64,000 nucleotides of DNA from Streptococcus oriscaviae. Its GTDB lineage: Bacteria; Bacillota; Bacilli; Lactobacillales; Streptococcaceae. Position numbers and translations under genes: made by a program. How positions within the stretch are numbered: the first letter of the stretch is position 1; every line of letters begins with the position of its first letter. Positions 48,766 through 59,095 of the stretch are shown in pieces. The stretch spans positions 1,922,001 to 1,986,000 of the forward strand of contig NZ_CP073084.1 of the NCBI RefSeq assembly GCF_018137985.1, in the 5' to 3' direction. The notes below the pieces were generated by a model. The model saw only the letters and a program-made list of their open reading frames with translations. It ran no database searches and had not been told where the DNA came from.

Positions 48766-50130
48766 ATGAATCTAGAAGTAAAACAGAAAATACCGCTGAA
48801 AATTAAGCGGATGGGCATCAATGGCGAGGGGATTGGTTTTTATAAGAAAACCTTGGTCTTTGTGCCGGGAGCCCTCAAGGGTGAGGATGTTTTTTGTCAG
48901 GTGACGGCTGTCAAGCGTAATTTTGCAGAGGCTAGGTTGCTGACCATCAAAAAGCAGTCCAAGTTTCGGGTTACGCCCAAGTGTGCGATATATGAGGCCT
49001 GTGGCGGTTGCCAGCTTATGCATTTGCGCTATGATCAGCAGCTGGATTTTAAGGTGGATTTACTGCGTCAGGCCTTGAAAAAATACCAGCCGGCTGGTTA
49101 TGAGGCCTATGAATTACGGCCAACACTTGGGATGGATGAGCCGGAATATTACCGGGCCAAGCTGCAATTCCAAACGCGATTTGTCAAGGGCCAGGTTCAG
49201 GCTGGGCTTTACGCTCAGGGGAGTCATCGTTTGGTGGCCATCCAGGACTGTATTGTTCAGGACCGGGTGACTCAGGCTGTTATCAACAAGGTGGCCCAGT
49301 TGTTGACCAAGCACAAAATTCCCATTCATGATGAGCGAAAGCAGCAGGGGATTCGGACGGTCATGGTGCGGCGTTCTCGTAAGACTGGTCAGATTCAGTT
49401 GATTTTTGTGACCTCCCGTCAGGTGAATTTAGGGAAGTTGATTGAGGAATTGGTTGGGGCGTATCCTGACATTGTGACGGTGGCCCTAAATCATCATCGG
49501 AGCAAGTCCAGTGAGATTTATGGGGAGAAGACGGAAATTATCTGGGGTCAGGATAGTATCCGCGAATCCGTTCTTGGTTACGACTTCGACTTATCACCTC
49601 GGGCTTTTTACCAATTAAATCCCGAGCAAACGCAGGTTCTTTACGGGGAGGCTGTGCGGGCCTTGGATGTGGACGGAAGCGAGCACTTGATTGATGCCTA
49701 TTGCGGGGTGGGGACCATTGGCTTTGCCTTTGCGGGCAAGGTGGCTTCGGTGCGGGGGATGGATATCATTCCGGAAGCGATTGAGGATGCTAGGAAAAAT
49801 GCTAGTCGTTTGGGTCTTGATAATGCCCACTATGAGGTCGGTCAGGCAGAGGAAATTATTCCTAAATGGTATAGGGAAGGCTATCGGGCGGATGCCTTGG
49901 TGGTGGATCCGCCGCGGACTGGTTTGGATGATCAGCTTTTGGAGACCATAGTGCGCTATCAGCCTGAGAAGATGGTCTACGTGTCCTGTAATGTTTCAAC
50001 TCTGGCCAGAGATTTGGTCAAGCTGGCTCAGGTCTATGATATCGACTATATCCAGAGCGTCGATATGTTTCCACATACGGCTAGAACGGAGGCGGTTGTG
50101 AAGTTGCGTAGAAAGAGCGATAGGTTCTGA
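48766..50130 (+). CDS. rlmD: 23S rRNA (uracil-5-)-methyltransferase, RlmD/RlmCD type
   Basis: SAM-dependent methyltransferase of 454 residues. An N-terminal TRAM domain (about 3-60) binds RNA, the Fe-S type cysteines are in [15 protein letters not shown] (about 70-85), and the Rossmann domain has [13 protein letters not shown] (about 310). The catalytic Cys is in [12 protein letters not shown] (about 407). Which uridine is modified cannot be told, since streptococci have two TrmA-type genes. No ribosome site with usual spacing precedes the ATG, and the -10 box lies directly upstream, so the mRNA may be leaderless. Confidence 0.88.
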   Translation: MNLEVKQKIPLKIKRMGINGEGIGFYKKTLVFVPGALKGEDVFCQVTAVKRNFAEARLLTIKKQSKFRVTPKCAIYEACGGCQLMHLRYDQQLDFKVDLLRQALKKYQPAGYEAYELRPTLGMDEPEYYRAKLQFQTRFVKGQVQAGLYAQGSHRLVAIQDCIVQDRVTQAVINKVAQLLTKHKIPIHDERKQQGIRTVMVRRSRKTGQIQLIFVTSRQVNLGKLIEELVGAYPDIVTVALNHHRSKSSEIYGEKTEIIWGQDSIRESVLGYDFDLSPRAFYQLNPEQTQVLYGEAVRALDVDGSEHLIDAYCGVGTIGFAFAGKVASVRGMDIIPEAIEDARKNASRLGLDNAHYEVGQAEEIIPKWYREGYRADALVVDPPRTGLDDQLLETIVRYQPEKMVYVSCNVSTLARDLVKLAQVYDIDYIQSVDMFPHTARTEAVVKLRRKSDRF

Positions 50131-50204
50131 ACCTGCTAATGGTATTGTAGGGGTATGATTTTATCATTTCTTTAAAGAAAATGCCCTTATGTGACAATCC
50201 TCAC

Positions 50205-50233
50205 TTGATTTTCTAACGAGAATGGCATATACT
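50205..50233 (+). promoter_or_regulatory. Promoter of the first GntR gene
   Basis: TTGATT (50205-50210), a 17-base spacer and TATACT (50228-50233). Confidence 0.65.
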
Positions 50234-50238
50234 AAAAG

Positions 50239-50250
50239 TGGTTATAACCA
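50239..50250. promoter_or_regulatory. GntR operator TGGTTATAACCA
   Basis: A perfect 12-bp palindrome right after the -10 box. A close relative, TGGACATAACCA, lies at the bgaC promoter, so one regulator likely controls both. Confidence 0.75.
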
Positions 50251-50267
50251 AAAGAGGAGGGAATCTA

Positions 50268-50999
50268 ATGTTTGATGCCTCTAGTGATAAACCACTTTAT
50301 CTTCAGATGGTTGATGCGCTTGAAGTAAAAATTCGAGAGTCGATGGCTCCGAATGACAAACTATTTTCTGAACGTGAGTTGACACAGTTGTATGGTGTCA
50401 GTCGAATTACGGTTCGATTGGCTTTGCAGGAGTTGGAAAAGCGGGGACTGGTTTACAGAAAGCATGGTAAGGGAACCTATGTGTCTGAAATTCGTGAACC
50501 TGCGGTTGATTTATCGGCAGCCTACAGTTTTACAGAGCAGATGAAAAAAATGGGAAAAGTTCCCAAAACAACGATTCTGTCTTTTGAAGAGATTACTGCA
50601 TCAGAGTTTATTGCAAAACAATTGCAAGTGCGTATTGGTGATGCGGTGTATGAGTTGGAGCGCCTGCGTCTTGCTGATGGGGTACCGATGATGTTGGAGC
50701 GAACCTATGTCCCGGCTGCATCTTTCCCAAATTTAAGTGAGGAACGACTTCGACAAAAGCCACTTTATGATATTTTTGCGGATGATTATGACCAAACGAT
50801 TCGTTTGGCAGAAGAAGAGTTCTACGCAAGTATCGCTCTGGATAATGAGGCGAAGTTATTAGGAATTAAGAGTAATAGCCCGGTTCTGCACCTCTTGCGC
50901 AAGACTTACAATGATAAAAATAGAATAATTGAATATACCTTTAGTATCGCTCGTGCGGATCAATTCCGCTATAAAATTAGCCACAAGCGAGGAGACTAA
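50268..50999 (+). CDS. GntR/HutC family transcriptional regulator (likely BgaR)
   Basis: Repressor of 243 residues. An N-terminal winged helix (about 8-72, with LFSERELTQLYGVSRITVRLALQELEKRGLVYRKHGKGT) is followed by a UTRA effector domain (about 90-235). The ATG 50268 follows AGAGGAGG; the operator TGGTTATAACCA lies just upstream, pointing to autoregulation. In pneumococcus a GntR gene before bgaC controls the same kind of operon, so this is the best candidate for the bga repressor, with a sugar phosphate as probable inducer. Confidence 0.85.
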   Translation: MFDASSDKPLYLQMVDALEVKIRESMAPNDKLFSERELTQLYGVSRITVRLALQELEKRGLVYRKHGKGTYVSEIREPAVDLSAAYSFTEQMKKMGKVPKTTILSFEEITASEFIAKQLQVRIGDAVYELERLRLADGVPMMLERTYVPAASFPNLSEERLRQKPLYDIFADDYDQTIRLAEEEFYASIALDNEAKLLGIKSNSPVLHLLRKTYNDKNRIIEYTFSIARADQFRYKISHKRGD

Positions 51000-51040
51000 T
51001 ACCAGTAGTGGCGCCAGCTGGTTTGGTGTATTAGAGTTTA

Positions 51041-51068
51041 AGAAGATCCATGTGATCTTCTTTTTTTG
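51041..51068 (+). terminator. Terminator of the first GntR gene
   Basis: AGAAGATC/GATCTTCT with a five-base loop is followed by TTTTTT. Confidence 0.85.
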
Positions 51069-51090
51069 GGAGAAAATGGATTTTTACCGC

Positions 51091-51123
51091 AAAAAAAGAT
51101 TGAAGAAATCAGTTCTTCAATCT
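51091..51123 (-). terminator. Terminator of the second GntR gene
   Basis: AGATTGAAGAA/TTCTTCAATCT (51098-51108 and 51113-51123); on the minus strand it is followed by seven T. Confidence 0.85.
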
Positions 51124-51155
51124 CAGAGCAAAGGAGAAGTTCTTTTGAAAATAGG

Positions 51156-51872
51156 CTAACGACGGTTGGCAGCAATCTCAAATTTGTAGAATTTCCAGTG
51201 CTTATAGGTTTCTACATATTCAAGAACTTCATTTTCGTTGCTGCCACTCTTATAGGTTGTTTTGACTTGCAGAATGGTGGGAACTGTTGGTTCACATTGT
51301 AAAGATTCCGCTACAAAGTCAGGGGTAGGAAAACTGATTTCGTTGGTTTCTATGTAGGGTTCTTCTGACATATGGATATTGTAGTCCAGCTTGAAACGCT
51401 GATAGATGGACTGGTAGTGTTCCAACTCAGCATTTGGAAGTTGGAGATAACGGCTTGGAATATAGGATTGATGGAAGATGTAAGGCGTGTCTTTAACCGT
51501 TCTTAGGCGAACAATTTTGTAGTAATGGTCGTTTTTATCTAGTTTGAGCTTTTCTAAAATATGGGGGTCATTGCCTTTTTCACAAGCTAAGACTGTCACC
51601 GTGTCAACGCCGAATGGAAAGGCTTCGATGTCAGAAAACTCGACAAGTTTTCCTTTACGGGCACGAGAAACAAAGGTACCTTTTCCCTGCTGGCGAACAA
51701 GGTATCCATCTTTGACAAGTTCGTTAACAGCGCGGATGACTGTGATGGAACTGACATTGTATAGTTTTGTTAACTCAGATTCCGTGTAGAATTTGTCACC
51801 ATTTTCAAATTTTCCAGAGATAATTTGCTGGCGAAGGTCGTTTTGGATAAATTGGTACTTAGGTATTTTCAT
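51156..51872 (-). CDS. GntR/HutC family transcriptional regulator (second, divergent)
   Basis: Repressor of 238 residues with an N-terminal winged helix (about 5-70, ESELTKLYNVSSITVIRAVNELVKDGYLVRQQGKGTFVSRA) and a UTRA domain that ends in YVETYKHWKFYKFEI. It is divergent from bgaC and shares its 140-base control region. It is not a copy of the neighbouring GntR protein (residues differ over most of the length). Pneumococcus has only one GntR gene at the equivalent place as far as I know, so the second one may be an addition. Its ligand is unknown. Confidence 0.85.
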   Translation of the reverse strand: MKIPKYQFIQNDLRQQIISGKFENGDKFYTESELTKLYNVSSITVIRAVNELVKDGYLVRQQGKGTFVSRARKGKLVEFSDIEAFPFGVDTVTVLACEKGNDPHILEKLKLDKNDHYYKIVRLRTVKDTPYIFHQSYIPSRYLQLPNAELEHYQSIYQRFKLDYNIHMSEEPYIETNEISFPTPDFVAESLQCEPTVPTILQVKTTYKSGSNENEVLEYVETYKHWKFYKFEIAANRR

Positions 51873-51944
51873 AAGAGCCCCCTTTCTTTATGCTTATTAT
51901 ACTAAATTATTTTAAAAAAAGGAAAAATTTTTATAAAAAACTAC

Positions 51945-51973
51945 TGGACATAACCACTAAAACGTGTTAATAT
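51945..51973 (+). promoter_or_regulatory. bgaC promoter overlapping operator TGGACATAACCA
   Basis: TGGACA (51945-51950), a 17-base spacer and TAATAT (51968-51973) preceded by TG. The -35 box is the left half of TGGACATAACCA (51945-51956), which matches the operator of the first GntR gene in 10 of 12 bases. Confidence 0.65.
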
Positions 51974-51982
51974 ATTGATAGA

Positions 51983-52000
51983 AAAGAAAGCGATTGCAAA
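51983..52000. promoter_or_regulatory. cre-like site for CcpA at the bgaC operon
   Basis: AAAGAAAGCGATTGCAAA matches the cre consensus at 16 of 18 positions and covers the start of the transcript. Repression by CcpA in the presence of a better sugar is expected. Confidence 0.6.
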
Positions 52001-52013
52001 GAAAGGAGGCCCC

Positions 52014-53786
52014 ATGAAGGTATTTCAAATTAAGGAGCAGTTTTATCTGGATGAAAAACCATTTAAAATTTTATCTGGAGCGATACATTATTTTCGGGTT
52101 CATCCGGATGATTGGTATCATTCTTTGTATAATTTGAAAGCACTAGGTTTTAATACAGTGGAAACCTATGTTCCTTGGAATCTGCATGAGCCTCAAAAAG
52201 GTCAGTTCAATTTTGAAGGAATTTTGGACTTAGGCGCTTTCTTGGATTTGGCTCACAGTCTGGGCCTATACGCAATTGTTCGTCCGTCCCCCTATATTTG
52301 TGCCGAGTGGGAGTGGGGTGGTTTGCCAGCATGGTTAATGAAGGAAAATCTTCGAGTACGATCCAGTGATCAGGTTTACTTGAAGCATTTAGATGATTAT
52401 TACGCTTTTCTTCTTCCTAAATTAGTCAAGCGCCAACTCTCCCACGGCGGCAACATTCTCATGTTTCAGGTTGAGAATGAATATGGATCCTACGGCGAGG
52501 AAAAAGCCTATTTGAGGGCTGTTACGGCTTTAATGAAAAAGCATGGGCTGACTGCTCCGTTCTTCACTTCCGATGGTCCGTGGCGAGCAACCTTGCGGGC
52601 GGGAAGTCTGATTGAGGACGACATCCTGGTAACAGGGAACTTCGGTTCAAAAGCGAATGAGAACTTTGCTCAGATGCAAGATTTCTTTGATGAGTACGGT
52701 AAAAAATGGCCGCTCATGTGTATGGAATTTTGGGATGGCTGGTTCAATCGCTGGGGAGAAGAAGTTATTCGCAGAGATGCGGACGAGCTGGCTCAAGCTG
52801 TTATGGAAGCCTTAGAACTTGGCAGTATCAACCTCTATATGTTTCATGGCGGTACCAATTTTGGTTTCATGAACGGTTGCTCGGCAAGGGGGCAAAAAGA
52901 TTTGCCGCAGGTTACCTCTTATGACTATGATGCGATTCTGGACGAGGCTGGTAATCCGAGCAAGAAATTCTATGCCTTGCAGGCCCTGATGAAGGAAAGA
53001 TACCCTGAGTTAGACTACAAGGATCCGCTCGTAAAAGAAGCTTCGGCACCGTTAGCAGTTGAGCTGACAGATAAGGTTGGTTTGTTCTCTGTCGTGGACC
53101 TCTTCAGCCATCGAATAGATGCTTTCTATCCTCAGAATATGGAGGAATTGAATCAATCGACAGGTTATATTTTGTATCAGACCAGAATTGAAAAAGATAA
53201 GCTAGAGGCGGAGCGATTGCGGATTATTGATGCGCGTGATCGGATTCAAGTCTATGTTGATGGCAATTTGATTGCCACACAATATCAGGAGGAAATAGGA
53301 GAGGACATTTCGCTTGAGATGCCTCAATCTCCTGTAAAACTTCAGATTTTGGTAGAAAATATGGGTCGTGTCAACTACGGACACAAGCTAACGGCCCCTA
53401 CTCAGTCCAAAGGTTTGGGACGAGGAGCCATGGCTGATTTGCATTATATCGGAAATTGGGAAATGTTCCCGCTGCCGTTAGAAGATGTTTCCAGTCTTGA
53501 TTTCAATAGAGAATGGCAAGAAGGGCAACCAGCCTTCTATCGCTACCAGTTTGAACTGGGAACACCTACGGACACCTATGTAGATATGACTGGATTTGGC
53601 AAGGGTGTCGTATTTGTTAATAATGTCAATATCGGACGTTTCTGGGAGAAAGGGCCAATCTGCTCCCTCTATGTTCCTAAAGGATACCTAAAGAAAGGAG
53701 TAAATACGATTACCGTTTTTGAAACGGAAGGAAAATATAGAGAACGATTGGTCTTTTCACAGAAACACGTTTATAAAGATTTATGA
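52014..53786 (+). CDS. bgaC: Beta-galactosidase BgaC, glycoside hydrolase family 35
   Basis: Enzyme of 590 residues that removes terminal beta-1,3-linked galactose from glycans. The GH35 catalytic domain (about 1-330) has the acid/base Glu156 in VENEYGSYG and the nucleophile Glu238 in MEFWDGWF; two beta-sandwich domains follow. There is no signal peptide or anchor, as in pneumococcal BgaC, which is nevertheless found at the surface. The start is ATG 52014 after AAAGGAGG. The PTS IIB gene follows after 13 bases, so galactosides or galactosamine sugars taken up by the PTS are probably its context. Confidence 0.95.
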   Translation: MKVFQIKEQFYLDEKPFKILSGAIHYFRVHPDDWYHSLYNLKALGFNTVETYVPWNLHEPQKGQFNFEGILDLGAFLDLAHSLGLYAIVRPSPYICAEWEWGGLPAWLMKENLRVRSSDQVYLKHLDDYYAFLLPKLVKRQLSHGGNILMFQVENEYGSYGEEKAYLRAVTALMKKHGLTAPFFTSDGPWRATLRAGSLIEDDILVTGNFGSKANENFAQMQDFFDEYGKKWPLMCMEFWDGWFNRWGEEVIRRDADELAQAVMEALELGSINLYMFHGGTNFGFMNGCSARGQKDLPQVTSYDYDAILDEAGNPSKKFYALQALMKERYPELDYKDPLVKEASAPLAVELTDKVGLFSVVDLFSHRIDAFYPQNMEELNQSTGYILYQTRIEKDKLEAERLRIIDARDRIQVYVDGNLIATQYQEEIGEDISLEMPQSPVKLQILVENMGRVNYGHKLTAPTQSKGLGRGAMADLHYIGNWEMFPLPLEDVSSLDFNREWQEGQPAFYRYQFELGTPTDTYVDMTGFGKGVVFVNNVNIGRFWEKGPICSLYVPKGYLKKGVNTITVFETEGKYRERLVFSQKHVYKDL

Positions 53787-53799
53787 AAAGGAGATACTT

Positions 53800-54285
53800 A
53801 TGGCAATTATTGCTACGCGTATTGATGGTCGCTTGATTCACGGTCAAGTTGCAAACTTGTGGACAACCAAATTAAACATCACTCGGATTATGGTTATCGA
53901 CGATGCGGTTGCTCAAAATGATATTGAAAAGCAAGGTTTGAAGTTGGCTTGCCCTCCAGGGGTTAAATTGTCCATTTTGCCGATTGAAAAAGCAGCAAAC
54001 AATATCAAAGAAGGGAAGTATGATACACAACGCCTCTTGATTGTAGCACGTCGTCCTGAGAACTTCCTACGCTTGGTAGAGTATGGTGTAATGATTCCAG
54101 AACTCAACGTTGGAAATATGTCTCAGTCGCCTGAAACTCGCCCTGTAACTCGTACAATCAACATTGTTGATAAGGACGTTGAAGATTTTGATGCCTTGGC
54201 AGCTAAGGGAGTGAAACTCATTGCCCAAATGGTGCCTGGGGACAGCCCAAGAGACTTTATGCCATTGTTGGATAAAGTTAGATAA
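53800..54285 (+). CDS. PTS mannose-family IIB component
   Basis: Cytoplasmic phosphotransferase of 161 residues. The active-site His is in IDGRLIHGQVANLW (His15), which takes the phosphate from IIA and gives it to the sugar. It belongs to the mannose/fructose/sorbose family and to the galactosamine-like group by its place after bgaC (GadV position in pneumococcus). The ATG 53800 follows AAAAGGAG. The IIC gene follows after 41 bases. Confidence 0.92.
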   Translation: MAIIATRIDGRLIHGQVANLWTTKLNITRIMVIDDAVAQNDIEKQGLKLACPPGVKLSILPIEKAANNIKEGKYDTQRLLIVARRPENFLRLVEYGVMIPELNVGNMSQSPETRPVTRTINIVDKDVEDFDALAAKGVKLIAQMVPGDSPRDFMPLLDKVR

Positions 54286-54326
54286 ATTTTGGATATTTTT
54301 GAAAAATTTAAAGGAGGATCACTATT

Positions 54327-55220
54327 ATGCAATGGTGGCAAATATTACTTCTCACGCTCTATTCTGCTTATCAGATTTGTGATGAGCTGACAATTGTTTC
54401 GTCAGCAGGTTCGCCTGTATTTGCGGGGTTCATTTCAGGTCTGGTCATGGGAGATATGGCTACTGGTTTGGCCATTGGAGCTAGCTTGCAGCTGATGGTG
54501 CTAGGTGTAGGTACCTTTGGTGGTGCATCTCGTATTGACGCAACTTCTGGTGCAGTCTTGGCAACAGCTTTCTCAGTTTCTCAAAACATTGACCCAGAAT
54601 TGGCCGTGGCAACAATCGCGGTACCAGTAGCGGCACTTCTTGTCTATACTGATATTGCTGGTCGTTTCTCAACTACTTTCTTTGCGCATTGCGTAGATGC
54701 TGCCGTAGAACGCTTTGACTATGCTGGTATCGAGCGCAACTATCTTCTTGGTGCGATTCCTTGGGCACTTTCTCGTGCGCTTCCAGTTTTCCTTGCTCTT
54801 GCTTTTGGTGGTGAGTTCGTAGAAGCAATGGTTAATACAATTGCTGAGTACCAATGGATAGCCAACGGTTTGACTCTTGCAGCTCGTATGCTTCCAGGTC
54901 TTGGTTTTGCAATCTTGCTCCACTACCTTCCACTTAAACGCAACCTTCACTATTTGGCAGTTGGTTTTGCCCTTACAGCTATGTTGACTGTTCTTTACGG
55001 TAACGTATCAGCTTTGGGTGGTGCTGTTGCTGGTATCGTTGGCACTCTTCCTGAAGATGCAGGCGTAAGCTTTGTGAACAACTTCAAGGGCTTGTCAATG
55101 ATTGGTATCGCAATTGTAGGCGCATTCCTTTCAGTGCTTCACTATAAAAACGGTCAAAAAGTAACTGTGGTTGCTCCAACACATTCAGAAAGTGGGGAAA
55201 TTGAAGATGACGAAATCTAA
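54327..55220 (+). CDS. PTS mannose-family IIC component
   Basis: Membrane permease subunit of 297 residues with about nine helices. The family block GDMATGLAIGASLQLMVLGVGTFGGASRIDATSGA is near residues 46-80. It forms the sugar path with IID. A strong AAAGGAGG precedes it, and its end overlaps the IID start by 14 bases. The C-terminal tail is acidic. Confidence 0.93.
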   Translation: MQWWQILLLTLYSAYQICDELTIVSSAGSPVFAGFISGLVMGDMATGLAIGASLQLMVLGVGTFGGASRIDATSGAVLATAFSVSQNIDPELAVATIAVPVAALLVYTDIAGRFSTTFFAHCVDAAVERFDYAGIERNYLLGAIPWALSRALPVFLALAFGGEFVEAMVNTIAEYQWIANGLTLAARMLPGLGFAILLHYLPLKRNLHYLAVGFALTAMLTVLYGNVSALGGAVAGIVGTLPEDAGVSFVNNFKGLSMIGIAIVGAFLSVLHYKNGQKVTVVAPTHSESGEIEDDEI

Positions 55221-56025
55221 TTACAAATTAACAAAAGAAGATTTTAATCAAATCAACAAACGTAGCATGTTTACCTACCAGCTTGGTTGGAACTATGAGC
55301 GGATGCAGGGTTCAGGTTATCTCTACATGATCTTGCCACAGCTTCGTAAAATGTATGGAGATGGCACACCTGAGTTGAAAGAAATGATGAAATTGCATAC
55401 TCAATTCTTCAACACTTCTCCATTCTTCCACACGATTATCACTGGTATTGATCTTGCTCTTGAAGAAAGCGACGGTGTTGCTTCTAAAGATGCGGTTAAC
55501 GGTATTAAGACTGGTTTGATGGGTCCATTTGCCCCAATCGGTGACTCTATCTTTGGCTCTCTTGTGCCAGCGATTATGGGTACGGTAGCAGCAACATTGG
55601 CTGCTCAAGGTCAGCCTTGGGGTATCTTCCTCTGGGTTGGTGTAGCGGTTCTCTACGACATCTTCCGTTGGAAACAGTTGGAAGTTGCCTACCGCGAAGG
55701 TACTAAATTGTTGACGACCATGCGTGATCGCTTGACAGCGCTTGTTGATGCAGCTTCAGTCATGGGTGTCTTCATGATGGGTGCCTTGATTGCGACCATG
55801 ATTAACTTTGAAGTATCATGGATGCCTACTGTTGGTGAAAAGGTTATTGATATTCAAGATCTGTTGAACACCATCTTCCCTCGCTTGGTTCCAGCTATTT
55901 TCACAGGCTTCGTCTTCTGGTTGTTGGGCCGTCGTGGTATGACATCCACTAAAGCCATCTTGATTATCATCGTCTTGGCACTTCTCTTCTCTGCAATTGG
56001 CCACTTTGGATTTGGTATGGCTTAA
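55207..56025 (+). CDS. PTS mannose-family IID component
   Basis: Membrane subunit of 272 residues. Family features are the N-terminal TKEDFNQINKRSMFTYQLGWNYERMQGSGYLYMI and the GLMGPFAPIGDSIFGSLVPAIMG motif (about 98-120), followed by C-terminal helices. The start is ATG 55207 inside the end of IIC. It overlaps the IIA start by one base (TAATG). Confidence 0.93.
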   Translation: MTKSNYKLTKEDFNQINKRSMFTYQLGWNYERMQGSGYLYMILPQLRKMYGDGTPELKEMMKLHTQFFNTSPFFHTIITGIDLALEESDGVASKDAVNGIKTGLMGPFAPIGDSIFGSLVPAIMGTVAATLAAQGQPWGIFLWVGVAVLYDIFRWKQLEVAYREGTKLLTTMRDRLTALVDAASVMGVFMMGALIATMINFEVSWMPTVGEKVIDIQDLLNTIFPRLVPAIFTGFVFWLLGRRGMTSTKAILIIIVLALLFSAIGHFGFGMA

Positions 56026-56429
56026 TGGGAAAAAGTTTAGTATTAGTGAGTCATGGTCTCTTCTGTGAGGAGTTGAAAAAGTCTACTGAGATGATTATGG
56101 GGCCGCAAGAAGCAATCCATACAGTAGCACTGCTTCCAGAAGAAGGGCCAGATGAATTTAAGAAAAAGTTTGAAGAAGTTACTGCTTCGCTTGATGAGTT
56201 TGTAGTCTTTGCAGACTTACTTGGCGGAACTCCTGCCAATGTTGTGTCGCGTTTGATCCTAGAGGGCGGACAATTCGATGTATATGCTGGCATGAACATG
56301 CCAATGGTTATCGGATTTTTAAACGGTGTCTTGCTCGGTGAGGATGTGGACTATATTGAATTCGGTGCAAGCAATATTCGTCATGTCAACAGCTTGTTAA
56401 CCAGCTCTGATGACGATGAAGACGAGTGA
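56025..56429 (+). CDS. PTS mannose-family IIA component
   Basis: Cytoplasmic subunit of 134 residues, phosphorylated by HPr. The active His is in LVLVSHGLFCEELKK (His10), and the DLLGGTPANV motif follows near residue 65. The C-terminus is a run of acidic residues. It is the last PTS gene; in pneumococcus agaS would follow here, but no agaS is present before galM. Confidence 0.92.
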   Translation: MGKSLVLVSHGLFCEELKKSTEMIMGPQEAIHTVALLPEEGPDEFKKKFEEVTASLDEFVVFADLLGGTPANVVSRLILEGGQFDVYAGMNMPMVIGFLNGVLLGEDVDYIEFGASNIRHVNSLLTSSDDDEDE

Positions 56430-56506
56430 AAAGTTCCAGCGGAGCTTTTAGCCAGCTACTTGAAAGGTAAGCAGTAGCGGCGTAAACACAGGCTTTAAGT
56501 ATCCTT

Positions 56507-56546
56507 AGAGTGACTCGGAAGGTATTCGAGTCCTCTTTGGCTTTTT
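56507..56546 (+). terminator. Terminator after the PTS genes
   Basis: AGAG-T-GACTCG and CGAGTC-CTCT arms are followed by TTGGCTTTTT. It lies just before the galM ribosome site, so galM expression may need readthrough. Confidence 0.6.
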
Positions 56547-56563
56547 AGCAGAAAGGAGGAAAG

Positions 56564-57571
56564 ATGATTCAGATTGAACCATTTGGGAAGAAGGCCCAAT
56601 GCTATATTTTATCGAATAGTAAGGGAATGAAGCTGAGCGTAACAGATTATGGGGCTCGCATTGTCGGGATCTATTTGCCGGTAGGAGAAGAAGGCTTGCG
56701 TAACGTTAGTTTGTCCTGCCCTTCAGATACGTCCTATCTGGAACTTGACAACTATGTAGGGGCGACCATTGTGCCGGTTGCAGGTCGGATTTCAGGGGCA
56801 AAAGCTATGATTAGCGGCAGGCAGTATCAGTTTACAGAAAACGAGCCCGACCGTACGTTGCATGGAGGAACGAATACGGCTAATGAACACTATTGGCAAA
56901 CTGTGCTGGATGAAGGACTCAATCAGGTCACTTTTTCGCTGGAGTTGCCAGATGGATTTAATGGTTTTCCTGGACCGGTTCTTGTCCAAGCAATCTATCA
57001 GTTGACGGAAGATAACGAAATTAGAGTGGATTATCGCGCTCGTTCTGAACAGGATACTCTCTTTAATCCAACCAATCATGTTTATTTAAACCTGACGGGT
57101 GATTTTAACAGGGATGTGGGAGAACACCGGTTAAAAATCCATTCGACACGCTATGCTCCGCTGAGTGAAAACAATTTGCCGACCGGTATTTTGGAAGCAG
57201 TGGAAGGTAGCCCGTTTGATTTTAGGGAGTTTGCTCCTTTCAAACAAGGTTTTGACAGTCAACATCCTCAGCTTGTTCTAGCGAAAGGCTATGACCATCC
57301 GTGGCTGTTGGAACCGGCAGATTTTCCAGTAGAAGTGGTCAGTCCAGATGGCAGTGTGCGCGTGCAGGTGACAACGAATCAGCCGGCAGTGGTCATCTAC
57401 ACCTACAATTATCCTCAGGAAAAATTAGCTGCCTACCATGGTGTCTTTAGTTTGGAGTGTCAACACTTGCCAAACGCTTGCAATATAGATGGTTTTGGTT
57501 CGATTTTATTGGTGGCAAACGAAGACTTTCTGTCGCAGACTGTTTATCGTTTTGACTGGGTAGAAGAGTGA
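56564..57571 (+). CDS. galM: Aldose 1-epimerase
   Basis: Mutarotase of 335 residues that interconverts alpha and beta anomers of galactose and related sugars. Visible motifs are DYGARIVGIYLP (about 28), RTLHGGTNTANEHYW with the catalytic His region (about 98), FNPTNHVYLNLTGD (about 167) and FSLECQHLPNACN with the catalytic Glu (about 295). AAAGGAGG precedes the ATG. It ends the bga gene group. Confidence 0.92.
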   Translation: MIQIEPFGKKAQCYILSNSKGMKLSVTDYGARIVGIYLPVGEEGLRNVSLSCPSDTSYLELDNYVGATIVPVAGRISGAKAMISGRQYQFTENEPDRTLHGGTNTANEHYWQTVLDEGLNQVTFSLELPDGFNGFPGPVLVQAIYQLTEDNEIRVDYRARSEQDTLFNPTNHVYLNLTGDFNRDVGEHRLKIHSTRYAPLSENNLPTGILEAVEGSPFDFREFAPFKQGFDSQHPQLVLAKGYDHPWLLEPADFPVEVVSPDGSVRVQVTTNQPAVVIYTYNYPQEKLAAYHGVFSLECQHLPNACNIDGFGSILLVANEDFLSQTVYRFDWVEE

Positions 57572-57631
57572 ATATCAAGCATGGAGAGGTAATCTTCATG
57601 CTTTTTTCTCTGGTTTTAACAGCCAGCGTAG

Positions 57632-59086
<1,455 letters not shown>

Positions 59087-59095
59087 GAGAGCGCG

